Shown here in pieces: positions 11,300 to 19,675 of a stretch of DNA of 64,000 nt (position 1 is its first letter; every line of letters starts with the position of its first letter). Below the pieces are notes generated by a model. That model was not told the origin of the DNA. It did not search any database and saw only the letters and a program-made list of their open reading frames with translations. The position numbers were made by a program, and so were the translations under genes. The stretch comes from Inquilinus sp052078665. Lineage in GTDB: Bacteria; Pseudomonadota; Alphaproteobacteria; DSM-16000; Inquilinaceae. The stretch spans positions 52,088 to 116,087 of the forward strand of contig NZ_JBQJIK010000012.1 in the NCBI RefSeq assembly GCF_052078665.1, in the 5' to 3' direction.

Positions 11300-11449
11300 C
11301 GCTTTTCCTTCCATCGGACACCCCGTGCCGCAGAGGCCTATCGGGGTCGGGCCGCTCCACGCCGGGCCCGGGGGCAAATACGACAAGCGCCGCCGGCTGG
11401 GGGCCGGCGGCGCGAATGTCACGAAACCAGAAACTCCGTCCCTGTCGTC

Positions 11450-11512
11450 ATCCTCGCGAAAGCGAGGATCTCGTCACGTCCAAAACGGATGGAGATTCCC
11501 GCTTTCGCGGGA
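11450..11512. repeat. REP-like dispersed element between rpsO and pnp
   Basis: Two hairpins lie back to back: an 8-bp perfect stem with a GAAA loop (11450-11469) and a 6-bp perfect stem with a TTTC loop (11497-11512). The arms (CCTCGCGAAAGCGAGG and CCCGCTTTCGCGGG) match the type of extragenic palindromic repeat common in alphaproteobacterial genomes. Lying in the rpsO-pnp spacer, it could act as a processing or mRNA-stability site. Confidence 0.7.
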
Positions 11513-11543
11513 CTGACATGGGAAGGAGGGTGCATAGGCAGGG

Positions 11544-11813
11544 TCAGCGACGCAGGCCGAGACGCTTGATGATCTCGTCGTAGCGCACGACGCTCTTGCG
11601 CTTGAGATAGTCGAGCAGGCGGCGGCGGCGGCCGACCATGATCAGAAGACCCCGACGGCTGTGGAAGTCCTTCGAGTGGGTCTTCAGGTGTTCGGTCAGG
11701 TTGGCAATGCGCTCGGACAGGATCGCGACCTGCACCTCCGGCGAACCGGTGTCCCCGGGCTTGGGGGCGTAGGTGCCAATGACTTCCTGCTTGCGCTCCG
11801 GCGTAATCGACAT
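11544..11813 (-). CDS. rpsO: 30S ribosomal protein S15
   Basis: An 89-residue S15, the full family length. It binds the central domain of 16S rRNA and takes part in the B4 intersubunit bridge. Family signatures are visible: DTGSPEVQVAILSERIANLT, HSRRGLLIMVGRRRRLLDYL and the C-terminal RYDEIIKRLGLRR. The start has AGGAG 7 nt upstream. It lies 14 bp after truB in the rimP-to-pnp block, so it is probably co-transcribed; a separate promoter was not found. Confidence 0.99.
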   Translation of the reverse strand: MSITPERKQEVIGTYAPKPGDTGSPEVQVAILSERIANLTEHLKTHSKDFHSRRGLLIMVGRRRRLLDYLKRKSVVRYDEIIKRLGLRR

Positions 11814-11827
11814 CGTGGTCTCCTGAA

Positions 11828-12784
11828 TCAGAGGTTGAGGATGCGCACCGGCCGGATCTCGCCGCCGTCGATACGGGCCAGGGCCACGGGGGCGTCCCCG
11901 CAGGTGACCAGAACGATGGCGTCCGGGTTGTCCGGATCGAGATCGAGGGCGGCGATCCGCTCCCGATCCGAGCGCCGTAGCAGCGCGACCGACTGGCCGT
12001 GCCGCATCCGTTGCGCTTCAGCTTCCGTCAGGGCCACCGCCGGGATGTCGTCCAGCGGGGTCTCGACCGGAAGCAGAATGCCGTCGAGGGCCGATTGCTC
12101 GGCCCCCGGCTGCTTGGCTAGCGCGTCGATATGCTCCAAGGGGACCGCGTCGTCAAGGCCGAAGGGCCCGACTCGCGTGCGGCGCAATGCGACGATGTGT
12201 CCCACCGTGCCGAGGGCGAGGGCGATGTCGCGGGCCAGGCCGCGCATATAGGCGCCCTTGCCGGACTGCACGTCGAAGGTGGCGTGGTCGCGGTCGGGGA
12301 TCTCGGCCAGGCGCAGGTCGTCGATCCGGATCAGCCGCGGCGCCAGCTGCACCGCCTCGCCGGCGCGGGCCAGGTCGTAGGCGCGCTCGCCATCGACCTT
12401 GATCGCGGAGAAGGCCGGCGGCACCTGGCTGATCTCGCCGATGAAACGCGGGATGATCGCGGCGATGGCGTCGGGCTCCGGGCGCATTTCGCTGGTCGCG
12501 GTGACCCGGCCTTCGGTGTCGTCGGTGTCGCGCGCCTCGCCCCAGCGCACGGTGAAGCGGTAGGTCTTCTCGCCATCCATGGCGTAGGGCACGGTCTTGG
12601 TGGCCTCGCCCAGCGCGATCGGCAGGATGCCGCTGGCCAGCGGGTCCAGCGTGCCGGCATGGCCGGCCTTCTCGGCGTCGAACAGCCGGCGGATGCGGCC
12701 GACCACCTGGGTCGAGGTGACGCCGACCGGCTTGTCGACCACCACCCAGCCATGCACCGGGCGGCCGCGCTTCCTACGCGCCAT
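11828..12784 (-). CDS. truB: tRNA pseudouridine(55) synthase
   Basis: A 318-residue TruB that makes the pseudouridine at position 55 of the T-loop in most tRNAs. The catalytic aspartate is in the family motif GHAGTLDPLASG, preceded by the VDKPVGVTS segment; the substrate-contact stretch VPPAFSAIKVDG and the GAYMRGLARDIA motif are also present. The C terminus is the PUA-like tail. It overlaps rbfA by 11 bp, indicating coupled translation, and is followed 14 bp later by rpsO. Confidence 0.98.
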   Translation of the reverse strand: MARRKRGRPVHGWVVVDKPVGVTSTQVVGRIRRLFDAEKAGHAGTLDPLASGILPIALGEATKTVPYAMDGEKTYRFTVRWGEARDTDDTEGRVTATSEMRPEPDAIAAIIPRFIGEISQVPPAFSAIKVDGERAYDLARAGEAVQLAPRLIRIDDLRLAEIPDRDHATFDVQSGKGAYMRGLARDIALALGTVGHIVALRRTRVGPFGLDDAVPLEHIDALAKQPGAEQSALDGILLPVETPLDDIPAVALTEAEAQRMRHGQSVALLRRSDRERIAALDLDPDNPDAIVLVTCGDAPVALARIDGGEIRPVRILNL

Positions 12785-13205
12785 TGGTGTCGTCTGCCCT
12801 GTCGTCCGACCGCTCTTCGTCGTCGGACAGGTCGCGGGCGATCACGTCCTGGTGCAGCAGCGTGTTGATCTTCTGCGCATAGTCGAACGAGGTGTCGGCC
12901 TGGAAGCTGAGCTGGGGCGTGTGGCGCAGCCGGACGGTCTTCGCGACCTGGCCGCGCAGGAAGGATGCGGCGCGGCGCAGCGCCGGGAGCACGACGTCCA
13001 TCTTGTCGCCGTTCAGCGTGGTGACGAAGACGGTGGCGTGCTTCATGTCCGGGCTGGGCCGGACCTCGGAGACGGTGATCGAGACGCCGGCAAGGTCGGG
13101 GTCGTGCAGCTCGCCGCGCAGCAGGATGGCGGCCAGGGCGTGACGCAGCTCCTCGCCGACGCGCAGCTGGCGTTGGCTCGGGCCATTGGCAGTGTTGTGT
13201 CGCAT
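12774..13205 (-). CDS. rbfA: 30S ribosome-binding factor A
   Basis: A 143-residue RbfA, the KH-fold factor needed for late 30S maturation and 16S 5'-end processing. GPSQRQLRVGEELRHALA at the N terminus and ATVFVTTLNGD in the core are typical. The ATG at 13205 (MRHNTANGPSQ) fits the family better than an upstream start at 13238. The Asp/Glu/Arg-rich tail (SDDEERSDDRADD) is a lineage-variable extension. Its end overlaps truB by 11 bp. Confidence 0.96.
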   Translation of the reverse strand: MRHNTANGPSQRQLRVGEELRHALAAILLRGELHDPDLAGVSITVSEVRPSPDMKHATVFVTTLNGDKMDVVLPALRRAASFLRGQVAKTVRLRHTPQLSFQADTSFDYAQKINTLLHQDVIARDLSDDEERSDDRADDTNGA

Positions 13206-13227
13206 GGGGGTCGTTCTCAAAACGCCG

Positions 13228-13298
13228 CGGTCCGGCATAGCCGGACCGGGGGGAAGGATCCATCCGCCGCCGATCGAGAATAGTCCCGATCGGCGGCG
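13228..13298. other. Two stem-loops in the infB-rbfA spacer
   Basis: A 9-bp perfect palindromic stem with a 3-nt loop (13228-13236 with 13240-13248) and a 12-bp perfect stem with a 10-nt loop (13265-13276 with 13287-13298) fill most of the 121-bp gap. Neither has a T-run on the minus strand, so they are not classical terminators. RNase III processing or mRNA stabilisation between infB and rbfA is a reasonable inference. Confidence 0.6.
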
Positions 13299-13326
13299 AT
13301 GGTGCAGGAAATCAGGAAGCCCGGCC

Positions 13327-16020
13327 CTAGAGCGCGCGGACCTCCTCGACCAGCTCGAAGCACTCGATCACGTCGCCGGCGCGGATGTCGTCGTAGTTCT
13401 CGAAGGCCATGCCGCATTCGTAGCCTTCGCGCACTTCGCGGACTTCGTCCTTGAAGCGCTTCAGGGTCTTCAGCGTGCCCTCGTGGACCACGACGTTGTC
13501 GCGCAGCAGGCGGACACCGGCGCCGCGCTTGACCACGCCGTTGGTGATCATGCAGCCGGCGACCTTGCCGACCTTGGTGATGTTGAACACCTCGCGGATC
13601 TCGGCATTGCCGATGTAGTTCTCGCGCATCTTCGGCGCCAAGAGGCCGGTCAGGGCCGCCTTCACGTCGTCGATCACGTTGTAGATGATCGAGTAGTAGC
13701 GGATCTCCACACCGTCGCGCTTGGCCATCTCCCGCGCCTGCGGGTTGGCGCGGACGTTGAAGCCGATCAGCATGGCGCCGGTCGACGCGGCAAGGGTGAC
13801 GTCGCTCTCGGTGATGGCGCCGACCGCGGAGTGCAGCACCCGCACCTTGACCTCGACATTGTCGCCCGCGGCCTTCTCCAGCGACCCGGCGATGGCTTCG
13901 ACCGAACCCTGCACGTCACCCTTGATGATGACCGGCAGCTCCTTCGCCTCGCCCTCGCGGATCTTCTCGAACATCTGCTCGAGCGAGCCGCGCGCGGTGG
14001 CGACGTGAGAGGCCTCGCGCCGCTTGCGGGTGCGGAACTCGGTGATCTCGCGGGCCCGGCTCTCGCTGTCGACGACCACGAAGTCGTCGCCGGCGAGCGG
14101 CGTGCCGTTGAGACCCAGGACCTCGACCGGCTGGGCCGGGCCCGCCGATTTCAGGTTCTGGCCGCGATCGTCGAGCAGGGCACGCACGCGGCCCCATTCG
14201 CCGCCGGTGACGAAGATGTCGCCGACCTTGACGGTGCCGCGCTGGACCAGGACGGTCGCGACCGAACCGCGGCCGCGCTCCAGCTTCGCCTCGATCACCG
14301 AGCCTTCGGCCGGACGATCCGGGTTGGCCTTGAGGTCCAGCACCTCGGCCTGCAGCAGGATGGTCTCGACCAGCTTGTCGAGGCCGGCGCCGGTCTTGGC
14401 CGAGACCGGGACGTCGAGCGTCTCGCCGCCCATCTCCTCGACCACGATCTCGTGCTGCAGCAGCTCGGTGCGCACGCGCTCGGGCTTGGCGTCGGGCAGG
14501 TCGATCTTGTTGATGGCGACGATGATCGGCACCCCCGCCGCGCGGGCGTGGCGGATGGCCTCGATCGTCTGCGGCATGACGCCGTCATTGGCGGCCACCA
14601 CCAGCACGACGATGTCGGTGGTGTTGGCGCCGCGGGCGCGCATCTCGGTGAAGGCGGCGTGGCCCGGCGTGTCGATGAAGGTGACGCGCTGGCCCGATTC
14701 GACCTGCACCTGATAGGCGCCGATGTGCTGGGTGATGCCGCCGGCCTCGCCCGACACCACATTGGTGTGCCGCAGGGCGTCCAGCAGCGACGTCTTGCCG
14801 TGGTCGACATGGCCCATGATGGTCACGACCGGGGGCCGCGACTGCAGATTCTCCGCCACGTCCTCGTCGCCGCGCAGGCCGATCTCGACGTCGGATTCGG
14901 CCACGCGCTTTACCTTATGTCCAAATTCCGCGACCACCAGCTCGGCGGTGTCGGCATCGATCGACTGGGTGATGGTGGCCATCACGCCCATGCGCATCAG
15001 CGACTTGACCACGTCGCCGCCGCGCTCGGCCATGCGGTTGGCCAGCTCCTGAACGGTGATGACCTCGGGGATCACCACCTCGCGGGAGAACTTCTCCTGG
15101 TTCTGGCTCAGCTGGGCCAGGCGCTCGCGTTCACGGGCCCGGCGCATCGCCGCCAGGCTGCGGCCGCGGGTCTCGCCGTCGTCGCTGAGGGCCTGAACCA
15201 CGGTCATCTTGCCGGAGCGGCGCTTCGGCTCGGACTTGCCGGGGCCGGGGGCGCGCCGGGGCGGGCTGGCCGGGGCGCCGCGGCCGGGCAGGGCACCGCG
15301 GCCGGCAGGGGCGCCTCGACCAGGACCGCTGCTGCGACGGCGGCTGTCCTCTTCATCATCGGCCGTGGCCGGGACGCCGCGCACCGGCTCGGCCGGGGCC
15401 CGGGCCGCGGCGGCCTGGCCGGAACGGTCGGCGGCGGCCTTGCGGCGGGCGTCCTCGGTGGCGCGCTCGGCGTCGCGGCGCTTCTGCTCCTCGTCGAGCA
15501 GGAAGCGCTCCTCGTCGATCTTGCGCTTGGCCTCGCTCTCGATGGCGTTGAGCTCGTCCAGCTCGCGCCGACGCAGAGATGCGGGATCGAGCGGCGCGGC
15601 GGGTTCCGGCGCGACCTCGACGACCTCGGTGTCCAGCACCATTTCGGGCTCGTCCGGCTCGGGCAGGTGCCGGCGGGCCTCCTCCTCGCGCAGGGCGACC
15701 TGCAGGGCGCGCTGCCGCGCCTCGCGTTCGGCCTGCGAGAGAACCCGTCCGCCCAGCATGCCGCCGCCGCCGCCACCACCGCGGGCGCTGCGGCCGGGCT
15801 GGCCTTCGGCCGCCCGCCGTGCCGCCGCGCCGCCGTCGGCGAGGGCCGTGTTGGTGCCGCCGCGCTGGCGCTTGACCTCGACGGTCACCGCCTTGGAGCG
15901 GCCGTGGCTGAATTGCTGGCGCACCTGGCCCCCATCGCCCGGCTTCCCACCGAGAGTGAGCTTGGGCTTCGCACTGCCCAGCGACAGCGTCTTGCGATCC
16001 TGTTCCTTGCTATCCGTCAT
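13327..16020 (-). CDS. infB: Translation initiation factor IF-2
   Basis: An 897-residue IF-2, the GTPase that brings fMet-tRNA to the 30S and drives subunit joining. The first ~370 residues are the low-complexity Arg/Ala/Glu/Pro-rich N-terminal region typical of alphaproteobacteria. The G domain has G1 GHVDHGKTSLLDAL, G3 DTPGHAAF and G4 NKIDLPDA, followed by the beta-barrel domains and the C-terminal fMet-tRNA-binding domain. It follows the ylxR-type gene by 21 bp in the nusA operon. Confidence 0.99.
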   Translation of the reverse strand: MTDSKEQDRKTLSLGSAKPKLTLGGKPGDGGQVRQQFSHGRSKAVTVEVKRQRGGTNTALADGGAAARRAAEGQPGRSARGGGGGGGMLGGRVLSQAEREARQRALQVALREEEARRHLPEPDEPEMVLDTEVVEVAPEPAAPLDPASLRRRELDELNAIESEAKRKIDEERFLLDEEQKRRDAERATEDARRKAAADRSGQAAAARAPAEPVRGVPATADDEEDSRRRSSGPGRGAPAGRGALPGRGAPASPPRRAPGPGKSEPKRRSGKMTVVQALSDDGETRGRSLAAMRRARERERLAQLSQNQEKFSREVVIPEVITVQELANRMAERGGDVVKSLMRMGVMATITQSIDADTAELVVAEFGHKVKRVAESDVEIGLRGDEDVAENLQSRPPVVTIMGHVDHGKTSLLDALRHTNVVSGEAGGITQHIGAYQVQVESGQRVTFIDTPGHAAFTEMRARGANTTDIVVLVVAANDGVMPQTIEAIRHARAAGVPIIVAINKIDLPDAKPERVRTELLQHEIVVEEMGGETLDVPVSAKTGAGLDKLVETILLQAEVLDLKANPDRPAEGSVIEAKLERGRGSVATVLVQRGTVKVGDIFVTGGEWGRVRALLDDRGQNLKSAGPAQPVEVLGLNGTPLAGDDFVVVDSESRAREITEFRTRKRREASHVATARGSLEQMFEKIREGEAKELPVIIKGDVQGSVEAIAGSLEKAAGDNVEVKVRVLHSAVGAITESDVTLAASTGAMLIGFNVRANPQAREMAKRDGVEIRYYSIIYNVIDDVKAALTGLLAPKMRENYIGNAEIREVFNITKVGKVAGCMITNGVVKRGAGVRLLRDNVVVHEGTLKTLKRFKDEVREVREGYECGMAFENYDDIRAGDVIECFELVEEVRAL

Positions 16021-16041
16021 ATCGTCCAGCGTGATCCGCCG

Positions 16042-16761
16042 CTATCCCTGCACAGAGAAGGCCGGCGCGGCATTCGATGCCTCGTCGACCACACCACGTC
16101 CAGCCGGTCCGTCGGCTCGACCACGAATTCCGTTCAGCCGCGCCGCTTCCGCGACCAGCCGTTCCGCCAGCCCGCCGCGAGCGATCGCAGCGTGTACCAT
16201 GCGGTCCCGGGCAAAGGCCATCCCGAGTGCGTCGGCGGAGAAGATCTCCACAAGTGGCACCGGCCGGACCGCGGCGGCCAGGGCTGCCAGCTTGGCTCGC
16301 CCGTCCGCCGCACCGTCCGATGCTGCCAGCAGCACCGCGGCGCGGCCCTCGGCCAGCCACGCATGCACTTTCTCATATCCGGCCACCGCCTGTCCCGCCC
16401 GGCGTGCCATCCCGATGAGATCGATGCAGCTCCGATGCAGGAGCGCTTCGACCCGATCGACCAGATCGTCCGGGACGCGGACCGACTGGCGCGCCGCCTT
16501 GGCGAACAGGCCCTTGGCCTGGGCCCGACGCAGCGCCTCGCGCTCGGCGGACACCCACAGGCCGCGGCCCGGCAGCCGTTCCGCCAGATCGGGCACGACC
16601 TCGCCATCGGGGCCGACGACGAAGCGAATCAGCTCCGCCTTCGACCGCACGGTTCCGGTCGCGATGCAGCGCCGCTCGGGCCCTTCGGCCTCGGGCAGGT
16701 CTGCGTCCTCGGGGGAAATGGCGGTCGGGTCGCTCAGGCCTTCTCCTCCTCCTCGAACCAA
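16042..16761 (-). CDS. YlxR-family RNA-binding protein fused to an L7Ae-like domain
   Basis: A 239-residue protein between nusA and infB. The N-terminal part is the YlxR/DUF448 domain, with RRCIATGTVRSKAELIRFV (usually RxCxxxR) and GRGLWVS. After ~residue 100 an L7Ae/YlxQ-like fold follows (LIGMARRAGQAVAGYEKV). The two functions are separate genes in Firmicutes and fused in many alphaproteobacteria. They probably modulate translation or RNase P/ribosome factors, but the role here is inferred. The start is uncertain: the longest form begins at a TTG 28 bp inside nusA. The GA-rich end of nusA (about 16745-16757) could serve as Shine-Dalgarno for a start just after it, but no ATG/GTG is available there. 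Confidence 0.88.
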   Translation of the reverse strand: MVRGGGEGLSDPTAISPEDADLPEAEGPERRCIATGTVRSKAELIRFVVGPDGEVVPDLAERLPGRGLWVSAEREALRRAQAKGLFAKAARQSVRVPDDLVDRVEALLHRSCIDLIGMARRAGQAVAGYEKVHAWLAEGRAAVLLAASDGAADGRAKLAALAAAVRPVPLVEIFSADALGMAFARDRMVHAAIARGGLAERLVAEAARLNGIRGRADGPAGRGVVDEASNAAPAFSVQG

Positions 16762-18224
16762 TGCGCCCGCGCCTGCATGATCAGGGCGTTGGCATCGTCG
16801 AGGGAAATCGTCTTTTCGCCGAGAATCTCGACCAGCTCGTCGCCGGCCAGGTCCGCCAAATCGTCCAGGGTCTTGACCCCGTTCTCGCCGAGCTTGACCA
16901 GGATCGCCGGGGTCAATGCCTCCAGCGCCGCCAGGTCGTCGGCCACACCGAGCTCTTTATACCGCACGGTCAGCTGCCGGTCGCGCTCCTCGAGCCAGCG
17001 CAGCGCGCGCTCCTGCAGCTCGCCGGCCACGCCCTCGTCGAAGCCCTCGATCTCCGCCAGCTCGTCGAGCGGCGTGTAGGCGATCTCTTCGACCTGACGG
17101 AAGCCCTCGGCCACCAGGAGATGGGCGATGACGTCGTCGACGTCCAGGGCCTCCATGAACAATTCGCTGCGCAGCTTGGTCTCTTCCTGGCGGCGCTCGC
17201 TCTCCTCGGCCTCGGTCAGGATGTCGATGTCCCAGCCGGTCAGCATCGAGGCGAGGCGGACATTCTGGCCGCGGCGGCCGATCGCCAGCGACAGCTGGTC
17301 GTCCGGCACCACCACCTCGATCCGGTTCTGGGTGTCGTCGAGCACCACCTTGGCCACCTCGGCCGGGGCCAGGGCGTTGACCACGAAGGTGGCGGCGTCC
17401 CCGGACCAGGGGATGATGTCGATCTTCTCGCCCTGCAGCTCGCCCACCACGGCCTGGACGCGGCTGCCGCGCATGCCGACGCAGGCGCCGACCGGGTCGA
17501 TCGAGCTGTCCTTGGAGATCACCGCGATCTTGGCGCGGCTGCCCGGGTCGCGGGCCACCGACTTGATCTCGATGATGCCGTCATAGATCTCCGGCACCTC
17601 CATGGCGAACAGCTTGGCCATGAACTGGCCGTGGGTGCGGGACAGGAAGATCTGCGGCCCGCGCGGCTCCTCGCGCACGTCGTAGATGAAGGCGCGGACG
17701 CGGTCGCCGACCTTGAAATGCTCGCGCGGCAGCAGCTCGTCGCGGCGGATGACGCCCTCGGCGCGGCCGAGATCGACCGTGACGTTACCGTATTCGACGC
17801 GCTTGACCGAGCCGTTGACGATCTCGTCGACGCGGTCCTTGTATTCCTCGAACTGGCGGTGGCGCTCGGCCTCCCGCACCTTCTGCACGATCACCTGCTT
17901 CGCCGTCTGGGCGGCGATGCGGCCGAAATCGATCGGCGGCAAGTCGTCGATGACGAACTCGCCGGGCTTCATATGCGGCCAGCGCTTGGCCGCGTCCTTG
18001 GCGTCCAGCTGCGTGGCCTCATCCTCGACCGTCTCGACGATCTGGCGGTAGCGGCGCAGCTCGATATCGCCCGACTTGCGGTTGATATGGGCGCGGATGT
18101 CGTGCTCGTGGCCGTATTTGGAGCGGCCGGCCTTCTGGATGGCCTGCTCCATCGCGGTCAGCACCTCGTCGCGATCGATGCTCTTCTCGCGGGCCACGAC
18201 ATCGGCAACGTGCAGCAGTTCCAT
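16734..18224 (-). CDS. nusA: Transcription termination/antitermination factor NusA
   Basis: A 496-residue NusA, which binds RNA polymerase near the exit channel and controls pausing, termination and antitermination. Domains in order: N-terminal polymerase-binding domain (1-~130), S1 (~135-200), two KH domains (including VGACVGMRGSRVQAVVGEL and LSLAIGRRGQNVRLAS), then two C-terminal acidic helix-hairpin repeats (AR2-type) ending in EEEEKA. It starts 14 bp after rimP. Together with the terminator-like leader upstream of rimP, this suggests autoregulation of the operon (inference). Confidence 0.99.
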   Translation of the reverse strand: MELLHVADVVAREKSIDRDEVLTAMEQAIQKAGRSKYGHEHDIRAHINRKSGDIELRRYRQIVETVEDEATQLDAKDAAKRWPHMKPGEFVIDDLPPIDFGRIAAQTAKQVIVQKVREAERHRQFEEYKDRVDEIVNGSVKRVEYGNVTVDLGRAEGVIRRDELLPREHFKVGDRVRAFIYDVREEPRGPQIFLSRTHGQFMAKLFAMEVPEIYDGIIEIKSVARDPGSRAKIAVISKDSSIDPVGACVGMRGSRVQAVVGELQGEKIDIIPWSGDAATFVVNALAPAEVAKVVLDDTQNRIEVVVPDDQLSLAIGRRGQNVRLASMLTGWDIDILTEAEESERRQEETKLRSELFMEALDVDDVIAHLLVAEGFRQVEEIAYTPLDELAEIEGFDEGVAGELQERALRWLEERDRQLTVRYKELGVADDLAALEALTPAILVKLGENGVKTLDDLADLAGDELVEILGEKTISLDDANALIMQARAHWFEEEEKA

Positions 18225-18238
18225 AGCCTTGGGCGTTC

Positions 18239-18805
18239 CTATGCGTCTTGGGTGTCGGGCTGCGGGGCAGCTGCGGCTGCGGCAGCCTCGGCCTGCTCGG
18301 CCTCTGCGGCGGCGGCGTCGATCAGGGCGTCGGTGAGGAGCAGCTTCGCCCGCTGGATCTCGGCGAAGGGCAGCCGCACCGGCTCCTCCCCGATCTCCTC
18401 GGACCGCAGCAGCACCGTCTCGCCCTCGACCCCGGCCAGGACACCGCGGAAGCGCTTGCGGCCGTCGACCGGGACCCGCGTCTCGAGCCGCGCCTCGTGG
18501 CCGAGGAAGCGCTCATAGTCGACGGGCCGGGTCAGCGGGCGGTCGATGCCGGGGGAGGAGACCTCGAGCGTGTAGGCGGTCTTGATCGGATCCTCGACAT
18601 CGAGGACCGCCGACACCGCGCGGCTGATCTCGGCGCAGTCTTCCACGGTCATGCCGCGACGGTCGATCCGTTCGGCCATGATCTGAAGCTGCGGCCTGTG
18701 CTCGCCGCCGGTCATGAGGACACGCACGACCTCATAGCCCATCGCTTCGAGCGACGGCGCCACGATCGCGCGCACCTGATCCACTTGCGTCATCCTCTCC
18801 GGCAT
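18239..18805 (-). CDS. rimP: Ribosome maturation factor RimP
   Basis: A 188-residue RimP, which aids assembly of the 30S 3' domain. Family motifs are YTLEVSSPGIDRPL and EISRAVSAVLD, followed by the Sm-like C-terminal domain (RFRGVLAG...VRLPFAEIQRAKLL). An Ala/Glu-rich tail (AEAEQAEAAAAAAA) extends the usual ~155-residue form. Two starts are possible: ATG at 18805 (MPERMTQV) or ATG at 18793 (MTQVDQV); neither has an ideally spaced ribosome-binding site. It is the first gene of the rimP-nusA-ylxR-infB-rbfA-truB-rpsO-pnp run. Confidence 0.96.
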   Translation of the reverse strand: MPERMTQVDQVRAIVAPSLEAMGYEVVRVLMTGGEHRPQLQIMAERIDRRGMTVEDCAEISRAVSAVLDVEDPIKTAYTLEVSSPGIDRPLTRPVDYERFLGHEARLETRVPVDGRKRFRGVLAGVEGETVLLRSEEIGEEPVRLPFAEIQRAKLLLTDALIDAAAAEAEQAEAAAAAAAPQPDTQDA

Positions 18806-18844
18806 TCCCCGCGTCCAGAGCCTTGGAAAGCCGTCACCACAACG

Positions 18845-18906
18845 AAAAAAGGCGGGCCGCAGCCCACCCTCTCAATCGTTTGACCGAACCATAGTCAAGT
18901 CAAACG
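18845..18906 (-). promoter_or_regulatory. Candidate attenuator in the rimP-nusA leader
   Basis: Read on the minus strand, the leader first forms an 8-bp perfect hairpin (18899-18906 with 18877-18884). It then forms a 7-bp GC stem with one G-U pair (18862-18868 with 18851-18857, loop of 4) followed directly by six T residues (18850-18845). That second element is a typical intrinsic terminator, yet it lies only 39 bp upstream of the rimP start and downstream of the best promoter. It could instead be the terminator of higA. Confidence 0.6.
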
Positions 18907-18925
18907 CTATGGGTAACTGCGGTGA

Positions 18926-18953
18926 TATATAGCGATCCGCCACAGATACGCAA
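18926..18953 (-). promoter_or_regulatory. Predicted promoter of the rimP-nusA-infB operon
   Basis: On the minus strand TTGCGT (18953-18948) is separated by 16 bp from TATATA (18931-18926), a good sigma-70-type match in otherwise GC-rich DNA. Transcription from about 18918 would give a ~113-nt leader carrying the two hairpins described at 18845-18906. Confidence 0.6.
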
Positions 18954-19063
18954 CCCGATTCGCCGCAAACATCAAAACCGAGGCCGCGCCGGCACCGACT
19001 CGGCGCCCGAAGAGCGGCATGATGGAGGGGCGCGACGAAGGAATAGGGCGACCGAGCTACCGG

Positions 19064-19345
19064 CTATGCCGCGTCCAGCCCGACATGGACGCGGCGGCCG
19101 AGGGCCGTCGCGATGTTCACCAGCGCATCCAGGGAGAAGCGGGAAACCCGTCCGCGCAGCAGGTCGTTGATGCGCGGCTGGGTGACGCCGCAATGGGCGG
19201 CTGCCTCGGCCTGCGTCCAGCCTTTCTCCCTGATGATCTCGGCGATCTTCATCATCAGCTCGGCGCGGGTCCGCAGATTGGCCGCTTCCTCGGGCGTGTC
19301 GGCGACAGCGTCCCACACGCTGTCGAAGCTCTCGAACTCGGTCAT
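19064..19345 (-). CDS. higA: HigA-type antitoxin, XRE-family helix-turn-helix
   Basis: A 93-residue XRE protein with the helix-turn-helix at about residues 43-62 (WTQAEAAAHCGVTQPRINDL), followed by the small dimerisation region VSRFSLDALVNIATALGRRV. It is the second gene of a toxin-first pair and overlaps the toxin by 4 bp (ATGA). Members neutralise the RNase toxin and repress the shared promoter. The ATG at 19345 is chosen over an upstream start at 19501 because of this overlap and because the extra residues are only the shadow of the toxin gene. Confidence 0.9.
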   Translation of the reverse strand: MTEFESFDSVWDAVADTPEEAANLRTRAELMMKIAEIIREKGWTQAEAAAHCGVTQPRINDLLRGRVSRFSLDALVNIATALGRRVHVGLDAA

Positions 19346-19668
19346 CGGGCACCTCGCACAAGGTCGGTGAAGCAGGACCGGGCCAGCTCGATGTCGCGCC
19401 TGCTGGTCGTCTGCATCCTCTTCTGGAAGCAATGCAGAACATAGACAGCTTCGGCCCGTCGGGCGGTGTAGATCACCCGGAAGGTTCCGGAGTCGTCCCA
19501 CACCCTGATTTCCTCGACGCCTTTACCGATCGACGGCATCGGCTTGAAGTCATCGGGTTGCTGCCCGCGTTGCACCTTGTCCAACTGATAGCCAGCGTCC
19601 TGGCGGGCTTCGGCCGGGAACGTACGCAGGCCTTCGAGCGAATCCCCCAGGAAGCGGAGCGACTTCAT
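19342..19668 (-). CDS. higB: HigB-type toxin (RelE/Gp49 superfamily mRNA interferase)
   Basis: A 108-residue protein of the phage-derived Gp49-like/HigB family. The core VWDDSGTFRVIYTARRAEAVYVLHCFQKRMQ has the beta-sheet pattern and the C-terminal FQKRMQTTSRRDIELA helix typical of these ribosome-associated RNases. The toxin precedes the antitoxin, as in higBA. A perfect 7+7 palindrome overlaps its promoter. The pair lies between trmB and the rimP operon, where no toxin-antitoxin genes are expected, so it is probably a later insertion. Confidence 0.88.
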   Translation of the reverse strand: MKSLRFLGDSLEGLRTFPAEARQDAGYQLDKVQRGQQPDDFKPMPSIGKGVEEIRVWDDSGTFRVIYTARRAEAVYVLHCFQKRMQTTSRRDIELARSCFTDLVRGAR

Positions 19669-19675
19669 TCACCGT

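Noticed and set aside
13186..17079. A 1297-residue plus-strand open frame
   Set aside because: It is antisense to infB, ylxR and nusA, a GC-bias artefact.
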